DNA from: UBA1447 sp964627535
GTDB lineage: Bacteria > Bacillota > Clostridia > Oscillospirales > Acutalibacteraceae
DNA: 64,000 nt
Assembly (NCBI GenBank): GCA_964627535.1
Contig: CAZVJW010000010.1
Coordinates: forward strand, 1 to 64,000
Direction of reading: 5' to 3'
Shown here: in pieces, positions 1 to 7,903 of the stretch
How the letters are laid out: the number at the start of each line of letters is the position of its first letter
How positions within the stretch are numbered: the first letter of the stretch is position 1
Translations under genes and position numbers: made by a program
The notes under the pieces: model-generated
Database searches by the model: none
Told to the model about the DNA's origin: nothing
The model's input: only the letters and a program-made list of their open reading frames with translations

Positions 1-52
1 AGTATTACCGGCAGAGATTGGATTTTATCTATGTTTTAATCGTTAAATAGTA
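1..52. repeat. Right end of a degenerate TNA-type MITE (partial)
   Basis: The first bases of the window resemble the right half of the shorter MITE subfamily seen at 45157 and 57297 (a TTTTATCTATGTTTTAA stretch). They end in TAGTA followed by TAA, as the other copies do. The left half lies outside the window, so the duplication cannot be verified. Confidence 0.4.
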
Positions 53-66
53 TAAGGAATTGATGA

Positions 67-1479
67 ATGAAGATTAAAAGTGCTGTCAGGCATCTCTACG
101 CGCCGGAATATCTGCTTGGCAAAGAAAAGTGGGCAGGGGACAAATACTCATCCAAGGAAGTATATAAAACCCTGTCAAATGTAGCTTGGCCGGCGGCGGC
201 CGAGGCTATACTGATCGGGATGATGTCTTTTGTTGATACGATGATGGTTTCATCTGTCGGTTCCTTTGCCGTCGCAGCAACCGGGCTTGCCAACCAGCCG
301 CGGATGCTTTTCTTTGCTGTTTTTTTTGCACTGAATGCGGGCGTAACTGCGATTGTCAGCCGCAGGCGGGGCGAAAATAACAAGGACGGCGCAAATAAAT
401 GCCTTGCCCAGGCGCTGATGCTATGTTTGGTGCTGAGTGTGGTGTTATGCGGGATTGCCGTTGCTGTGGCAAGGCCGCTGCTGCTGTTTACCGGCGCGCT
501 GGCGGATACAGTTGAACCGGGAGTTGTATATTTCAGGATAACCATCGTCGGCATGGCTTTCGTTTCACTCGGGATGGTAATCAATGCAGCCCAACGGGGC
601 GTTGGCAACACAAAGATTTCTATGCGGACTAATTTAACGGCGAATGTAGTTAATGTCATCTTTAACTATTTGCTGATAAACGGCATCGGCTTTTTCCCGC
701 GGCTGGAGGTAAAAGGTGCGGCGATAGCAACGCTGATGGGTAATGTTGTCAGCTTTTTAATGTCCGTTTATTCGGTGTCAAAACCGAGCGGCTTTTTGCA
801 TATTGAGGTAAAAAACTGCCTGCGCTTCGACAGCGAATATTTGAAACTCCTTTTTAAAATCAGCAGTTCCGCGGCGGCGGAGCAGCTTTTTGTGAGGGCG
901 GGGTTTTTTGCCTACACCAAAATTGTGGCCATCCTCGGCACGACGGCTTTTGCAACGCATCAAATCTGTATGAGCATCATCAACCTTTCCTTCTGTGTGG
1001 GTGACGGGCTCGGGATTGCCGCATCATCACTTGTTGGGCAGAATCTGGGGCGGCGGCGGCCGGATATGTCCGTCATCTATGGCAGAGCCACTCAGCGGGT
1101 TGGTCTGCTGGTTTCAATGGGGCTGGTTATTCTGTTTTTTGCCGGCGGCAAGCAGATGATGGGCCTTTTTACGGATGAAGCGGAAATTATCAACCTCGGT
1201 GCGAAGCTTCTTCTTGTGATGGCTTTCACATCACCCGCGCAGATTTCACAACTCGTGTTTTCCGGCAGTTTGAGGGGCGCAGGGGATACGAAGTATGTGG
1301 CGTATACATCGCTTATCAGCATCGGCCTTGTTCGCCCGATTATCACTTATATATTATGTTATCCCCTGGGGTTCGGTCTGATAGGCGCATGGTTCAGCCT
1401 TCTTGTTGACCAATATATGAGGATGGCTTTTGCGGCATACCGGTTCTCAAAAGGCAAATGGATGAAAATAAAAATTTAG
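67..1479 (+). CDS. MATE family multidrug/sodium efflux transporter
   Basis: 470-aa polytopic membrane protein of normal MATE length, with about twelve hydrophobic segments arranged as two related halves. The first helix has the typical WPAAAEAIL...FVDTMMV pattern of MATE exporters (NorM/DinF-like), which use a sodium or proton gradient to expel cationic compounds or metabolites. The start at 67 follows a weak AAGGAAT site. The gene ends 9 bp before the rhamnosidase, so the two are probably co-transcribed. A link to sugar or plant glycoside processing (export of an aglycone) is possible but inferred only from this neighbour. The substrate cannot be told from sequence. Confidence 0.9.
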   Translation: MKIKSAVRHLYAPEYLLGKEKWAGDKYSSKEVYKTLSNVAWPAAAEAILIGMMSFVDTMMVSSVGSFAVAATGLANQPRMLFFAVFFALNAGVTAIVSRRRGENNKDGANKCLAQALMLCLVLSVVLCGIAVAVARPLLLFTGALADTVEPGVVYFRITIVGMAFVSLGMVINAAQRGVGNTKISMRTNLTANVVNVIFNYLLINGIGFFPRLEVKGAAIATLMGNVVSFLMSVYSVSKPSGFLHIEVKNCLRFDSEYLKLLFKISSSAAAEQLFVRAGFFAYTKIVAILGTTAFATHQICMSIINLSFCVGDGLGIAASSLVGQNLGRRRPDMSVIYGRATQRVGLLVSMGLVILFFAGGKQMMGLFTDEAEIINLGAKLLLVMAFTSPAQISQLVFSGSLRGAGDTKYVAYTSLISIGLVRPIITYILCYPLGFGLIGAWFSLLVDQYMRMAFAAYRFSKGKWMKIKI

Positions 1480-1488
1480 GAGAAGACG

Positions 1489-3705
1489 ATGGACATTATT
1501 TATTCAGCGAATTGGATCAAAGGCAAAGACGGCTTAGGCAAGGACGCACCGAGAAATTCCTCTGTGATTGTCTGGTCTTCCGCGATAAGTGGCATCGTCA
1601 ATGATACGGTTCTTGATTTTACAAAATGTTTTTTCTGCAAAAGCGGGATAAAAGAAGCTTGTCTTCAAATTTCCGCTCTTGGAATTTATGAAGCGAGGTT
1701 AAACGGCGAAAGAATCGGGGATTTTATTTTCGCGCCGGGTTGGACATCCTCCGAAAAGCGGCTTCAATACCAAAGCTACGATGTTACAGAACTTATAAAA
1801 GGAGAAAACAGTTTAACCGTTGCCCTCGGCAGGGGTTGGCGCTATCTCGGCAAAAATAAGGAAATCATAACCAACGGACTGAGCAACAAAGGGAATGCGA
1901 TTATAGCCGCGCTTAAAATCGAATATGGCGACGGCTCGGAGGAACTGGTAACAACGGACAGTTCATGGCTGGTGACGGAAAGCAAAATCCGTTACAGCAA
2001 TATTTATAACGGCGATATTGTTGACGCTGGTTTTATTCCGGGAGAACCTGTGCCCGCGGTTGAGGTCGACCATGTTAAATCCATTCTTATGCCCCAGCAG
2101 GGTGAAAAAATAGCAGAGATTGAAAGGCTGCCGGTGAAACAGCTGATTATAACGCCTTCGGGCGAAACGGTTATTGACTTCGGCCAGAATATGACCGGCT
2201 ATATTGAATTCAAAATAAAAGGCAGAAACGGCGACAGGGCAAAAATATTGCATGCCGAGGTTTTGGACAAAGAAGGCAATTTCTACACCGAGAACCTGCG
2301 CAGCGCGAAACAGGAAATTATTTTTATATGCGATGGGGAGCCGCACACCTACAAGCCTGCGTTTTCTTTCCAGGGGTTCAGGTTTATCAAACTGGCGGAC
2401 TGGCCGGACGAGGTGAAGACCGAAAATTTCACCGCGGTTGTCGTCCATTCCGATATGAAACGCACCGGCCGTTTCGAGTGTTCCCACGAAGGCGTGAACA
2501 AGCTTTATGAAAACATTGTCTGGGGGCAGCGGGGTAATTTTCTTGACGTGCCGACCGATTGCCCGCAGCGCGACGAGCGCCTCGGTTGGACGGGCGACGC
2601 GCAGGTATTCGCAAGGACGGCTTCTTATAACTACGATGTCGAGAAGTTTTTCACTAAATGGCTCGCCGATTTGGCCGCGGACCAGGGCGAGGACGGCAGC
2701 GTACCTCATGTTATTCCCGATGTGCTCAAGGACGGCGGTTCGGCCGCCTGGGGAGACGCGGCAGTGATATGCCCCTGGCAGATGTATCTGACATACGGCA
2801 ACAAGGAAATACTCGAGCGGCAGTTTGACTCCGTGAAAAAATGGGTTGATTTCATTCAGTCAAGGTCAAGAAAATATATCTGGAGCAAAGGCGGCCACTT
2901 TGGGGATTGGCTTAATCTTGAGGTTGATGCAGGAGGGAAGGCAACGGATAAAAAACTTATCGCGACAGCCTTTGCCGCCTATTCCACCTTGCTCTTCGTC
3001 AAAGCAGGCAAAGTCCTCGGAAGGGATATGAGCGGCTATGAGAAAATTTCCGAAAAAATCAAGGCTGCGTTCTGCAGGAAATATATCCGGCGCGGCAAAC
3101 TTGTCGGCAATACCCAGACCGCCTGCGCTCTCGCGCTTTATTTCGACCTGACCGATGAAAAAGCCTCCGTGGCTGCCCAGCTTGAAGGGTTGATAAAAAA
3201 ACGCGGCCATCTCACGACCGGCTTCGTTGGCACTTCCTATCTCCTGCATGTCCTTACGGCAAACGGTTATGCGAAAACCGCCTATGATTTGCTGCTTCGC
3301 AAAGAGTATCCGTCATGGTTGTATCCCATTGGACTGGGTGCGACAACCATGTGGGAACGCTGGAATGGCATTTGGCCGGACGGCAGAATGGGCGACAAGG
3401 GTATGAATTCGTTCAATCATTACGCTTATGGCGCTGTCGGCGACTGGCTCTACGGAACCATGGCCGGCATCAACACGGATGAAAAAGCCCCCGGTTTTAA
3501 GCACATTATCTTTAAGCCCGTCACGGATGAACGCATTGATTTCGTCAAAGCGTCGGTCGAAAGCAGATACGGCGAAGTTCAGGCCGGATGGCGCAGAGAA
3601 AACGGAAAAGTCGGGTATACCTTCACCGTGCCAAAGGGCTGCACCGCGACGGCGACTATTGACGGGAAGACAACCGAATTATCAGAGGGAACATTCGAGC
3701 TTTAA
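1489..3705 (+). CDS. Alpha-L-rhamnosidase, GH78
   Basis: 738-aa protein without a signal peptide, so probably cytoplasmic. An N-terminal beta-sandwich region (about residues 40-330) precedes the (alpha/alpha)6 catalytic barrel. The GH78 hallmark DVPTDCPQRDERLGWTGD lies at about residues 353-370 and includes the conserved acidic residues of the active site. A C-terminal beta domain follows. The family removes terminal alpha-L-rhamnose from plant pectins, flavonoid glycosides or saponins. The start has an AGGAGA site 6 bp upstream. It lies directly behind the MATE gene and ahead of a YhcH-type gene, suggesting uptake and breakdown of rhamnosylated oligosaccharides or glycosides. Confidence 0.93.
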   Translation: MDIIYSANWIKGKDGLGKDAPRNSSVIVWSSAISGIVNDTVLDFTKCFFCKSGIKEACLQISALGIYEARLNGERIGDFIFAPGWTSSEKRLQYQSYDVTELIKGENSLTVALGRGWRYLGKNKEIITNGLSNKGNAIIAALKIEYGDGSEELVTTDSSWLVTESKIRYSNIYNGDIVDAGFIPGEPVPAVEVDHVKSILMPQQGEKIAEIERLPVKQLIITPSGETVIDFGQNMTGYIEFKIKGRNGDRAKILHAEVLDKEGNFYTENLRSAKQEIIFICDGEPHTYKPAFSFQGFRFIKLADWPDEVKTENFTAVVVHSDMKRTGRFECSHEGVNKLYENIVWGQRGNFLDVPTDCPQRDERLGWTGDAQVFARTASYNYDVEKFFTKWLADLAADQGEDGSVPHVIPDVLKDGGSAAWGDAAVICPWQMYLTYGNKEILERQFDSVKKWVDFIQSRSRKYIWSKGGHFGDWLNLEVDAGGKATDKKLIATAFAAYSTLLFVKAGKVLGRDMSGYEKISEKIKAAFCRKYIRRGKLVGNTQTACALALYFDLTDEKASVAAQLEGLIKKRGHLTTGFVGTSYLLHVLTANGYAKTAYDLLLRKEYPSWLYPIGLGATTMWERWNGIWPDGRMGDKGMNSFNHYAYGAVGDWLYGTMAGINTDEKAPGFKHIIFKPVTDERIDFVKASVESRYGEVQAGWRRENGKVGYTFTVPKGCTATATIDGKTTELSEGTFEL

Positions 3706-3714
3706 GCTCGATGA

Positions 3715-3870
3715 AATAGAGAAGAAGTTGAAAAGAGGTAGAGAAGAAGTGGAAAAGAAGTAGGAGAACGAAAAGAGACAATTTTTGTTAGGCAATGAAA
3801 CTCCAATTGCTTCTCAACCTCTTTCCGTGACGGAGTCACACTTCTCAATCACTTCCCAAAATAAAAAAGG
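3715..3870. repeat. Purine-rich GAAG-unit repeat, with an inverted second block
   Basis: Right after the rhamnosidase stop, 3715-3764 is a purine tract built of GAAGTTG/GAAGTGG-like units. A second block at about 3804-3870 carries the complement (CTTCTCAACCTCTTTCC), so the two blocks could pair as a long imperfect hairpin. The first block aligns closely with the complement of 39678-39729 behind rmuC, so this is a dispersed gene-end repeat. Function unknown; part of it may act as a terminator. Confidence 0.6.
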
Positions 3871-3880
3871 AGGTATAAAA

Positions 3881-4336
3881 ATGGTCATTGACAAAACTGA
3901 AAATCTCAAGCTGTATTTCCCGCTGCTGGAGTGCCTTCCGCGAATTGAAAAGTTCCTTACCGATTTTGAAAAGGAACCTTTACCCGACGGAAAGCATGTA
4001 ATCGACGGTGACCGGCTTTTTGCGCTGATTCAGGGGTATGAGACAAAATCCCCGGAAGGGAAGCTGCCGGAAGCGCACAGAAAATATATTGACCTGCAGG
4101 TTGTTGTTGACGGCCGGGAAAACATCGGCTGGGCGCCGCTGGCGGAGCTCAAAGAAGAAACTGAGGAGTTTTCCAAGGGCGGGGACATCGGTTTTTACAG
4201 CGGCAAAATTCAAATACAGGTCACCCTGAACAAGGGCTATTTTGTCCTGCTTTACCCGGAGGATGCGCATATGCCCTGCACGCAGGTGGAAAACCCCGAA
4301 AATGTGAGAAAAATTGTGTTTAAAATACTGGCATAA
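3881..4336 (+). CDS. YhcH/YjgK/YiaL (DUF386) family protein
   Basis: 151-aa protein of the cupin-like YhcH/YiaL family, whose relatives (EbgC, YhcH, YiaL) accompany sugar and sialic acid catabolism genes and are thought to help process sugar anomers or acids. The motif HRKYIDLQVVVDGRE in the first half and the HMPCTQ segment with a metal-site-like histidine near the C-terminus are typical. I chose the ATG at 3881 because an AAAGGAGG site lies just upstream; an upstream in-frame start would run through the purine repeat. It probably belongs to the rhamnosidase transcription unit. Its TAA stop codon is also the left target duplication of a MITE that begins at the next base. Confidence 0.85.
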   Translation: MVIDKTENLKLYFPLLECLPRIEKFLTDFEKEPLPDGKHVIDGDRLFALIQGYETKSPEGKLPEAHRKYIDLQVVVDGRENIGWAPLAELKEETEEFSKGGDIGFYSGKIQIQVTLNKGYFVLLYPEDAHMPCTQVENPENVRKIVFKILA

Positions 4337-4469
4337 TACTAATTCACGATTAAAAAACCTCTAAAAAATCAAGCAAAAGCTTTGATTTATACTATTCTCC
4401 ATTTTAATGCAGAATAGTATTATGAGGTTTTGTGAGATTTTTTTGTTAGGTTTTTATGAGTAATTAGTA
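4337..4469. mobile_element. MITE, main family, long copy A (contains a 30-bp mini-element)
   Basis: A 133-bp non-coding element with imperfect terminal inverted repeats of about 36 bp, starting TACTAATTCACG and ending GAGTAATTAGTA. It is flanked by TAA at 4334-4336 and TAA at 4470-4472, a 3-bp TNA duplication. The left TAA is the stop codon of the YhcH gene. A 30-bp inner palindrome with the same TACTA...TAGTA ends sits at 4390-4419 with its own TTA duplication. The transposase is not in this window. Confidence 0.88.
4390..4419. mobile_element. 30-bp mini-element nested in MITE copy A
   Basis: Begins TACTATTCTCC and ends GCAGAATAGTA, giving about 9-10 bp inverted ends. It is flanked by TTA at 4387-4389 and 4420-4422. 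Removing it with one TTA restores the arrangement seen in copy B at 9314. The same insert is at the same place in copy C (22159-22188), so it entered before that lineage of the MITE spread. Confidence 0.75.
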
Positions 4470-4493
4470 TAACAACCGATATAATAATAAATC

Positions 4494-4517
4494 AGGCAGC
4501 ACCCGAAAGTGCTGCCT
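4494..4517. terminator. Hairpin terminator between convergent genes
   Basis: A 9-bp perfect stem (AGGCAGCAC / GTGCTGCCT) with a CCGAAA loop, followed by short T-rich stretches on both sides. It lies between the convergent YhcH gene and the oxidoreductase gene and could stop transcription from either side. Confidence 0.7.
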
Positions 4518-4548
4518 GAACTTTTGAGTATGATGTTTATCCTTAGCT

Positions 4549-5799
4549 TTATATGATCCCCGCTATCTTGTTAAGCGGGCCCTGATAAACTTCAATTTTC
4601 AGGTCCAAAATGTCCTGAACAAATACCGGCGCACCGATTGTGGCGGCTTCATAAATAGCCATCGGAATGGCCATGGCTTTATAGCCTGTCATAGCGTCCA
4701 CTTCAACCGGACGTATTCCCTGAACGGCGTCAAAATGCTGCTTCCATTCAATCGCAAGCGTGTCATGCAAACCATACGGGAATAAAATCTCCTGTTCTTC
4801 CGGTGTCAACTGGTCCATAAACTCCGTGTAAAGGTCGTTGAGCGGATAAACAAGCTCCTGCTTGCTGTTATAGATGCCCTCGCCCCAGAAAGCCGCGCCT
4901 TCGGAGCCGTAAATAACATTGGAGCGGTCAACCTTGCCCGGTGCGGCACGGGTGACTAACCAGGTACCGATAACCCCGTTTTCAAACTCAAGAATTGCCG
5001 AGGTAGTGTCCTCAACCGTCGCCTCAATGGGTTCCTTCAGTGTGTCCGGGTCTATCGCCTTGAGCGAACGGGTCTTGCGGAAGTGGGCGTAACGTTTTTC
5101 GAGAATAGCTTGCTCATAATCTTCCATATCCGCGTATTCCTGATAGCGTGTGTTATCATAACTTGCCATCACCGCGCTGACCTTGCGGACATCGCCAAGG
5201 TTGTATTGGAAAAGGTCTGAATGATGCACACCGCCGTCAAAGGTCCATGCGCCGCCGGCGATATCCAGATGGTCACGCCAGTCCCAATACCATTTTCTTT
5301 CGCCGACATCCATCCATAAAAGGAGACGGGGTTTGCCGATCATTCCGCTTTTTATTGCCCAGTTCAGCGACCTTTCCTGCGGAGAAAGGCGGTAATTTTC
5401 GAAAACATGCAAAAGCTTGCCTGTTTCCTCAGCCTTGTCCATAATCATTTTTGCGGCTCTCATCGTGATGCCCAAGGGTTTTTCGGTGATTACATTTAAT
5501 CCGGCTTCCAGTGCCATTATTGCAGAGACATGGTGGTTGATATGCGGTGTAAAAATCGCGACGCTGTCAAGTTCCTTTTCGTTTTTAAGCATATCCGCAA
5601 GGTTGTCGTATACTCTCGGCTTATGACCTAAAATTGTCTCGAATCTTGTCGCGAAATCTTCCGCCCGTTCAACAATGATATCGCAGCAAGCAGCGATATC
5701 AAAATCACGGCAGCCTGCGTTCCAAAGCTTGATAAGGTCGCGTAAGTGAGCATTTGCCATGCTTCCGCATCCGATAAAAGCGCATACCGTCCTTTTCAT
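4549..5799 (-). CDS. Gfo/Idh/MocA family oxidoreductase
   Basis: 416-aa NAD(P)-dependent dehydrogenase. The N-terminal Rossmann fold has the dinucleotide motif GCGSMA at residues 10-15 and the family EKP signature at residues 106-108. A C-terminal alpha/beta domain of the Gfo/Idh/MocA type follows (WTFDGGVHHSDLFQYNLGDV). Members oxidise or reduce sugars, inositols or sugar derivatives in the cytoplasm; the substrate is not predictable here. The start has a GGAGG site. It stands alone on the minus strand, divergent from the zinc operon and convergent with the rhamnosidase group. Confidence 0.88.
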   Translation of the reverse strand: MKRTVCAFIGCGSMANAHLRDLIKLWNAGCRDFDIAACCDIIVERAEDFATRFETILGHKPRVYDNLADMLKNEKELDSVAIFTPHINHHVSAIMALEAGLNVITEKPLGITMRAAKMIMDKAEETGKLLHVFENYRLSPQERSLNWAIKSGMIGKPRLLLWMDVGERKWYWDWRDHLDIAGGAWTFDGGVHHSDLFQYNLGDVRKVSAVMASYDNTRYQEYADMEDYEQAILEKRYAHFRKTRSLKAIDPDTLKEPIEATVEDTTSAILEFENGVIGTWLVTRAAPGKVDRSNVIYGSEGAAFWGEGIYNSKQELVYPLNDLYTEFMDQLTPEEQEILFPYGLHDTLAIEWKQHFDAVQGIRPVEVDAMTGYKAMAIPMAIYEAATIGAPVFVQDILDLKIEVYQGPLNKIAGII

Positions 5800-5978
5800 C
5801 TGTTATCCTCCATAAAAATCAATTTTGAATAACCCCGTTTTATTGACAAGCCGGCAGAAACCACTACATATATCAAAAAAATGCTAAAACCAACTGTCTA
5901 TAGTATTCTAACATATACAATCTATTTTACAAGAGAAATCCGGGAAATAATTTGACGGGTTTTTGAATAAAAACAATG

Positions 5979-6030
5979 TTGCAAATTTGCGGTATCGTGG
6001 TATAATAAAAAATGCAAACGCAAATGCAAA
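5979..6030 (+). promoter_or_regulatory. Promoter of the zinc uptake operon with candidate operator repeats
   Basis: A -35 like TTGCAA (5979-5984) and a perfect -10 TATAAT (6001-6006) are 16 bp apart. The perfect palindrome GCAAATTTGC (5981-5990) overlaps the -35 and spacer, and three GCAAA-type repeats lie just downstream (6014-6030). This placement fits an operator for the Fur-family protein encoded at 8836, but the motif is not the textbook Zur box, so that link is inferred. Confidence 0.55.
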
Positions 6031-6057
6031 TTATTATTGTTTGGGAGCGAACTTGTC

Positions 6058-6975
6058 ATGAAAAAAATGAAGATTATCCTTGTCTGCCTGCTTGCTGTTT
6101 CTGTTTTCAGCGGATGTGAAAAAACGGCGGACAACAATCAGACTGCCGCAACAACAGCTGCTTCTGCCGGCAGCCTCACAATCTTAACATCTTTTTACCC
6201 GATGTACGTGTCAACCGTCAATGTTGCCAAAGATATCGCGGGCGTTACGGTAATCAACATGACAAAACCGCAAACCGGCTGCCTGCATGATTATCAGATG
6301 ACACCGGGCGACCTTGTCACGCTGGAAGACGCAGACGCCTTTGTGGTAAACGGCGCGGGAATGGAATCCTTCCTGAGTGATGTCATCGCACAGCAAAAGG
6401 ATTTGAAAATAATTGAAGCAAGCAAGAGCATTGACCTGCTCAAAGACGACTCCGGTGAAGAAAACGCTCATGTCTGGGTAAGCATCACCAATGCTATCAC
6501 TCAGGTGCGCAACATCGCGGAGCAACTGGCCGCTATCGACACGGCGAATACTGAAAAATACCGGAGCAATGCCGATGCCTACATTGCCAAATTAACGGCA
6601 TTGCGGACAAAAATGCATGCGTCTTTGGATCCCCTTGAGAACAGAGATATCATCACCTTCCACGAAGCTTTTCCGTATTTCGCCAAGGAATTCAACCTGA
6701 ATATTGTTGCCGTTATCGAAAGGGAGCCGGGAACAACGCCGACACCGGTAGAACTGAAAGAAACAATAGCCATAGTTAAAAACACAAAGGTAAAGGCGCT
6801 CTTTGCCGAACCTCAGTATTCCGGGAGCGCCGCGCAGACAATCGCCAACGAAACCGGTGCAAAGGTTTATTCGCTGGACCCGGGTGTTACCGGTGAGGCA
6901 GACAGCGGCGCGTATGACAGTTACATCAATATGATGGAGAGCAATTTAACCTCATTGATTGAGGCGTTATCATAG
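6058..6975 (+). CDS. znuA: Zinc ABC transporter substrate-binding lipoprotein (ZnuA-like)
   Basis: 305-aa secreted lipoprotein with signal peptide and lipobox FSGC (cysteine at residue 20), followed by a TTA-rich linker and the cluster A-I metal-binding fold. Likely ligands are in CLHDYQMTP, AHVWVS, FHEAFPYF and near FAEPQYS. There is no long His/Asp loop as found in E. coli ZnuA, so zinc versus manganese is judged mainly from the operon. I chose ATG 6058, which has GGGAG about 10 bp upstream, over an upstream TTG. It leads the operon with the ATPase, permease and a Fur-family gene. Confidence 0.88.
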   Translation: MKKMKIILVCLLAVSVFSGCEKTADNNQTAATTAASAGSLTILTSFYPMYVSTVNVAKDIAGVTVINMTKPQTGCLHDYQMTPGDLVTLEDADAFVVNGAGMESFLSDVIAQQKDLKIIEASKSIDLLKDDSGEENAHVWVSITNAITQVRNIAEQLAAIDTANTEKYRSNADAYIAKLTALRTKMHASLDPLENRDIITFHEAFPYFAKEFNLNIVAVIEREPGTTPTPVELKETIAIVKNTKVKALFAEPQYSGSAAQTIANETGAKVYSLDPGVTGEADSGAYDSYINMMESNLTSLIEALS

Positions 6976-6996
6976 GTGGGTTAAACTGTGTTCACC

Positions 6997-7085
6997 CGGG
7001 AAGCGATGGAGAATTGCGGATTTGCCGCGGGAAGCAATAGAAAAGTGCGGCTATGCCGCGAAAAGCAATGGATAAGCAATAGGGG
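6997..7085. repeat. Short repeat units in the znuA-znuC spacer
   Basis: The 125-bp gap between znuA and znuC holds repeated units of the form GAAGCAATAGA plus two small hairpins (TGCGG...CCGC and GTGCGGCTATGCCGCG). They may stabilise or attenuate the operon mRNA. No ORF is convincing here. Confidence 0.4.
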
Positions 7086-7100
7086 ACGGAGGTTTGTGCA

Positions 7101-7901
7101 ATGGAAAACGAACAGGAAAAAGTTTATAAGGGATACAGCTGTTCCGGTCTTTGCTGCACAAAGATCGAGAATTTTGGGGTGACCATCGGTTCGACCAAGA
7201 TTCTAGAGGATATCAACATCCATATTCACTGCGGGGAGTTGACAGCAATTATCGGCCCCAACGGTGCGGGGAAAAGCACGCTTTTAAAAGCAATCCTGGG
7301 CGATATCAAGCATACCGGTCAGCTTAATTTTTTGGATGAAAAGGGCAAACACACGGGCAGCCCGTTAATCGGCTATGTCCCCCAGCATCTGAGCTTTGAC
7401 GCCAACACTCCCGTAAGCGTACTGGATTTATTCAACGCCTGCAACGCAAAAGTACCGGCATGGCTTTTCGGCACGAAAAAGTCAAAAGAAAGAGTAAAAT
7501 CAAGCCTTTCAATTGCAAAAGTTGAGCATCTGGTTCATAAAAAAATCGGCGCGCTTTCCGGCGGAGAGCTTCAGCGGGTTTTGCTGGCGCTTGCTCTTGA
7601 CCCGGTGCCGGATTTGCTGCTGCTGGATGAACCCGTGTCCGGTATTGACCAAAAAGGACTGGAGCTTTTTTACAACACAGTATCCGAACTCCGCAAAAAC
7701 TATGACCTGTCCATCATCCTTATATCACATGACTTGGATTTGGTGGAGCAGTATGCGGACCGGGTCATTCTAATAAACGGCACCGTTTTATGCAGCGGCA
7801 CGCCCCAAGAGGTTTTCAACAACGAAAAAACCTCAAAAATATTCGGGATGACCTGGTATTATGGCAGAGCGAAAAGCGAACAAAGCAGCGGGGTGCTCTA
7901 A
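7101..7901 (+). CDS. znuC: Zinc ABC transporter ATP-binding protein (ZnuC-like)
   Basis: 266-aa ABC ATPase that powers metal import. Walker A GPNGAGKST is at residues 52-60, signature LSGGELQR at 152-159 and Walker B LLLLDEP at 172-178, with the switch histidine in LISHDLD. The first 20 residues are an unusual extension with three cysteines (GYSCSGLCCT), not typical of ZnuC; they might bind metal, but this is speculation. The start has GGAGG 8 bp upstream. The stop is 2 bp before the permease start, so translation is probably coupled. Confidence 0.92.
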   Translation: MENEQEKVYKGYSCSGLCCTKIENFGVTIGSTKILEDINIHIHCGELTAIIGPNGAGKSTLLKAILGDIKHTGQLNFLDEKGKHTGSPLIGYVPQHLSFDANTPVSVLDLFNACNAKVPAWLFGTKKSKERVKSSLSIAKVEHLVHKKIGALSGGELQRVLLALALDPVPDLLLLDEPVSGIDQKGLELFYNTVSELRKNYDLSIILISHDLDLVEQYADRVILINGTVLCSGTPQEVFNNEKTSKIFGMTWYYGRAKSEQSSGVL

Positions 7902-7903
7902 AT

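Noticed and set aside
3785..3880. Earlier start for the YhcH-type gene
   Set aside because: The extension passes through the pyrimidine-rich repeat block, has no family similarity, and the ATG at 3881 has an excellent AAAGGAGG site.
4336..4470. Treating the MITE target duplication as TA (Tc1/mariner style)
   Set aside because: Comparing all copies shows that a third base matches on each side (TAA, TTA, TCA, TGA), which a 2-bp TA duplication does not explain; TNA fits nearly every copy.
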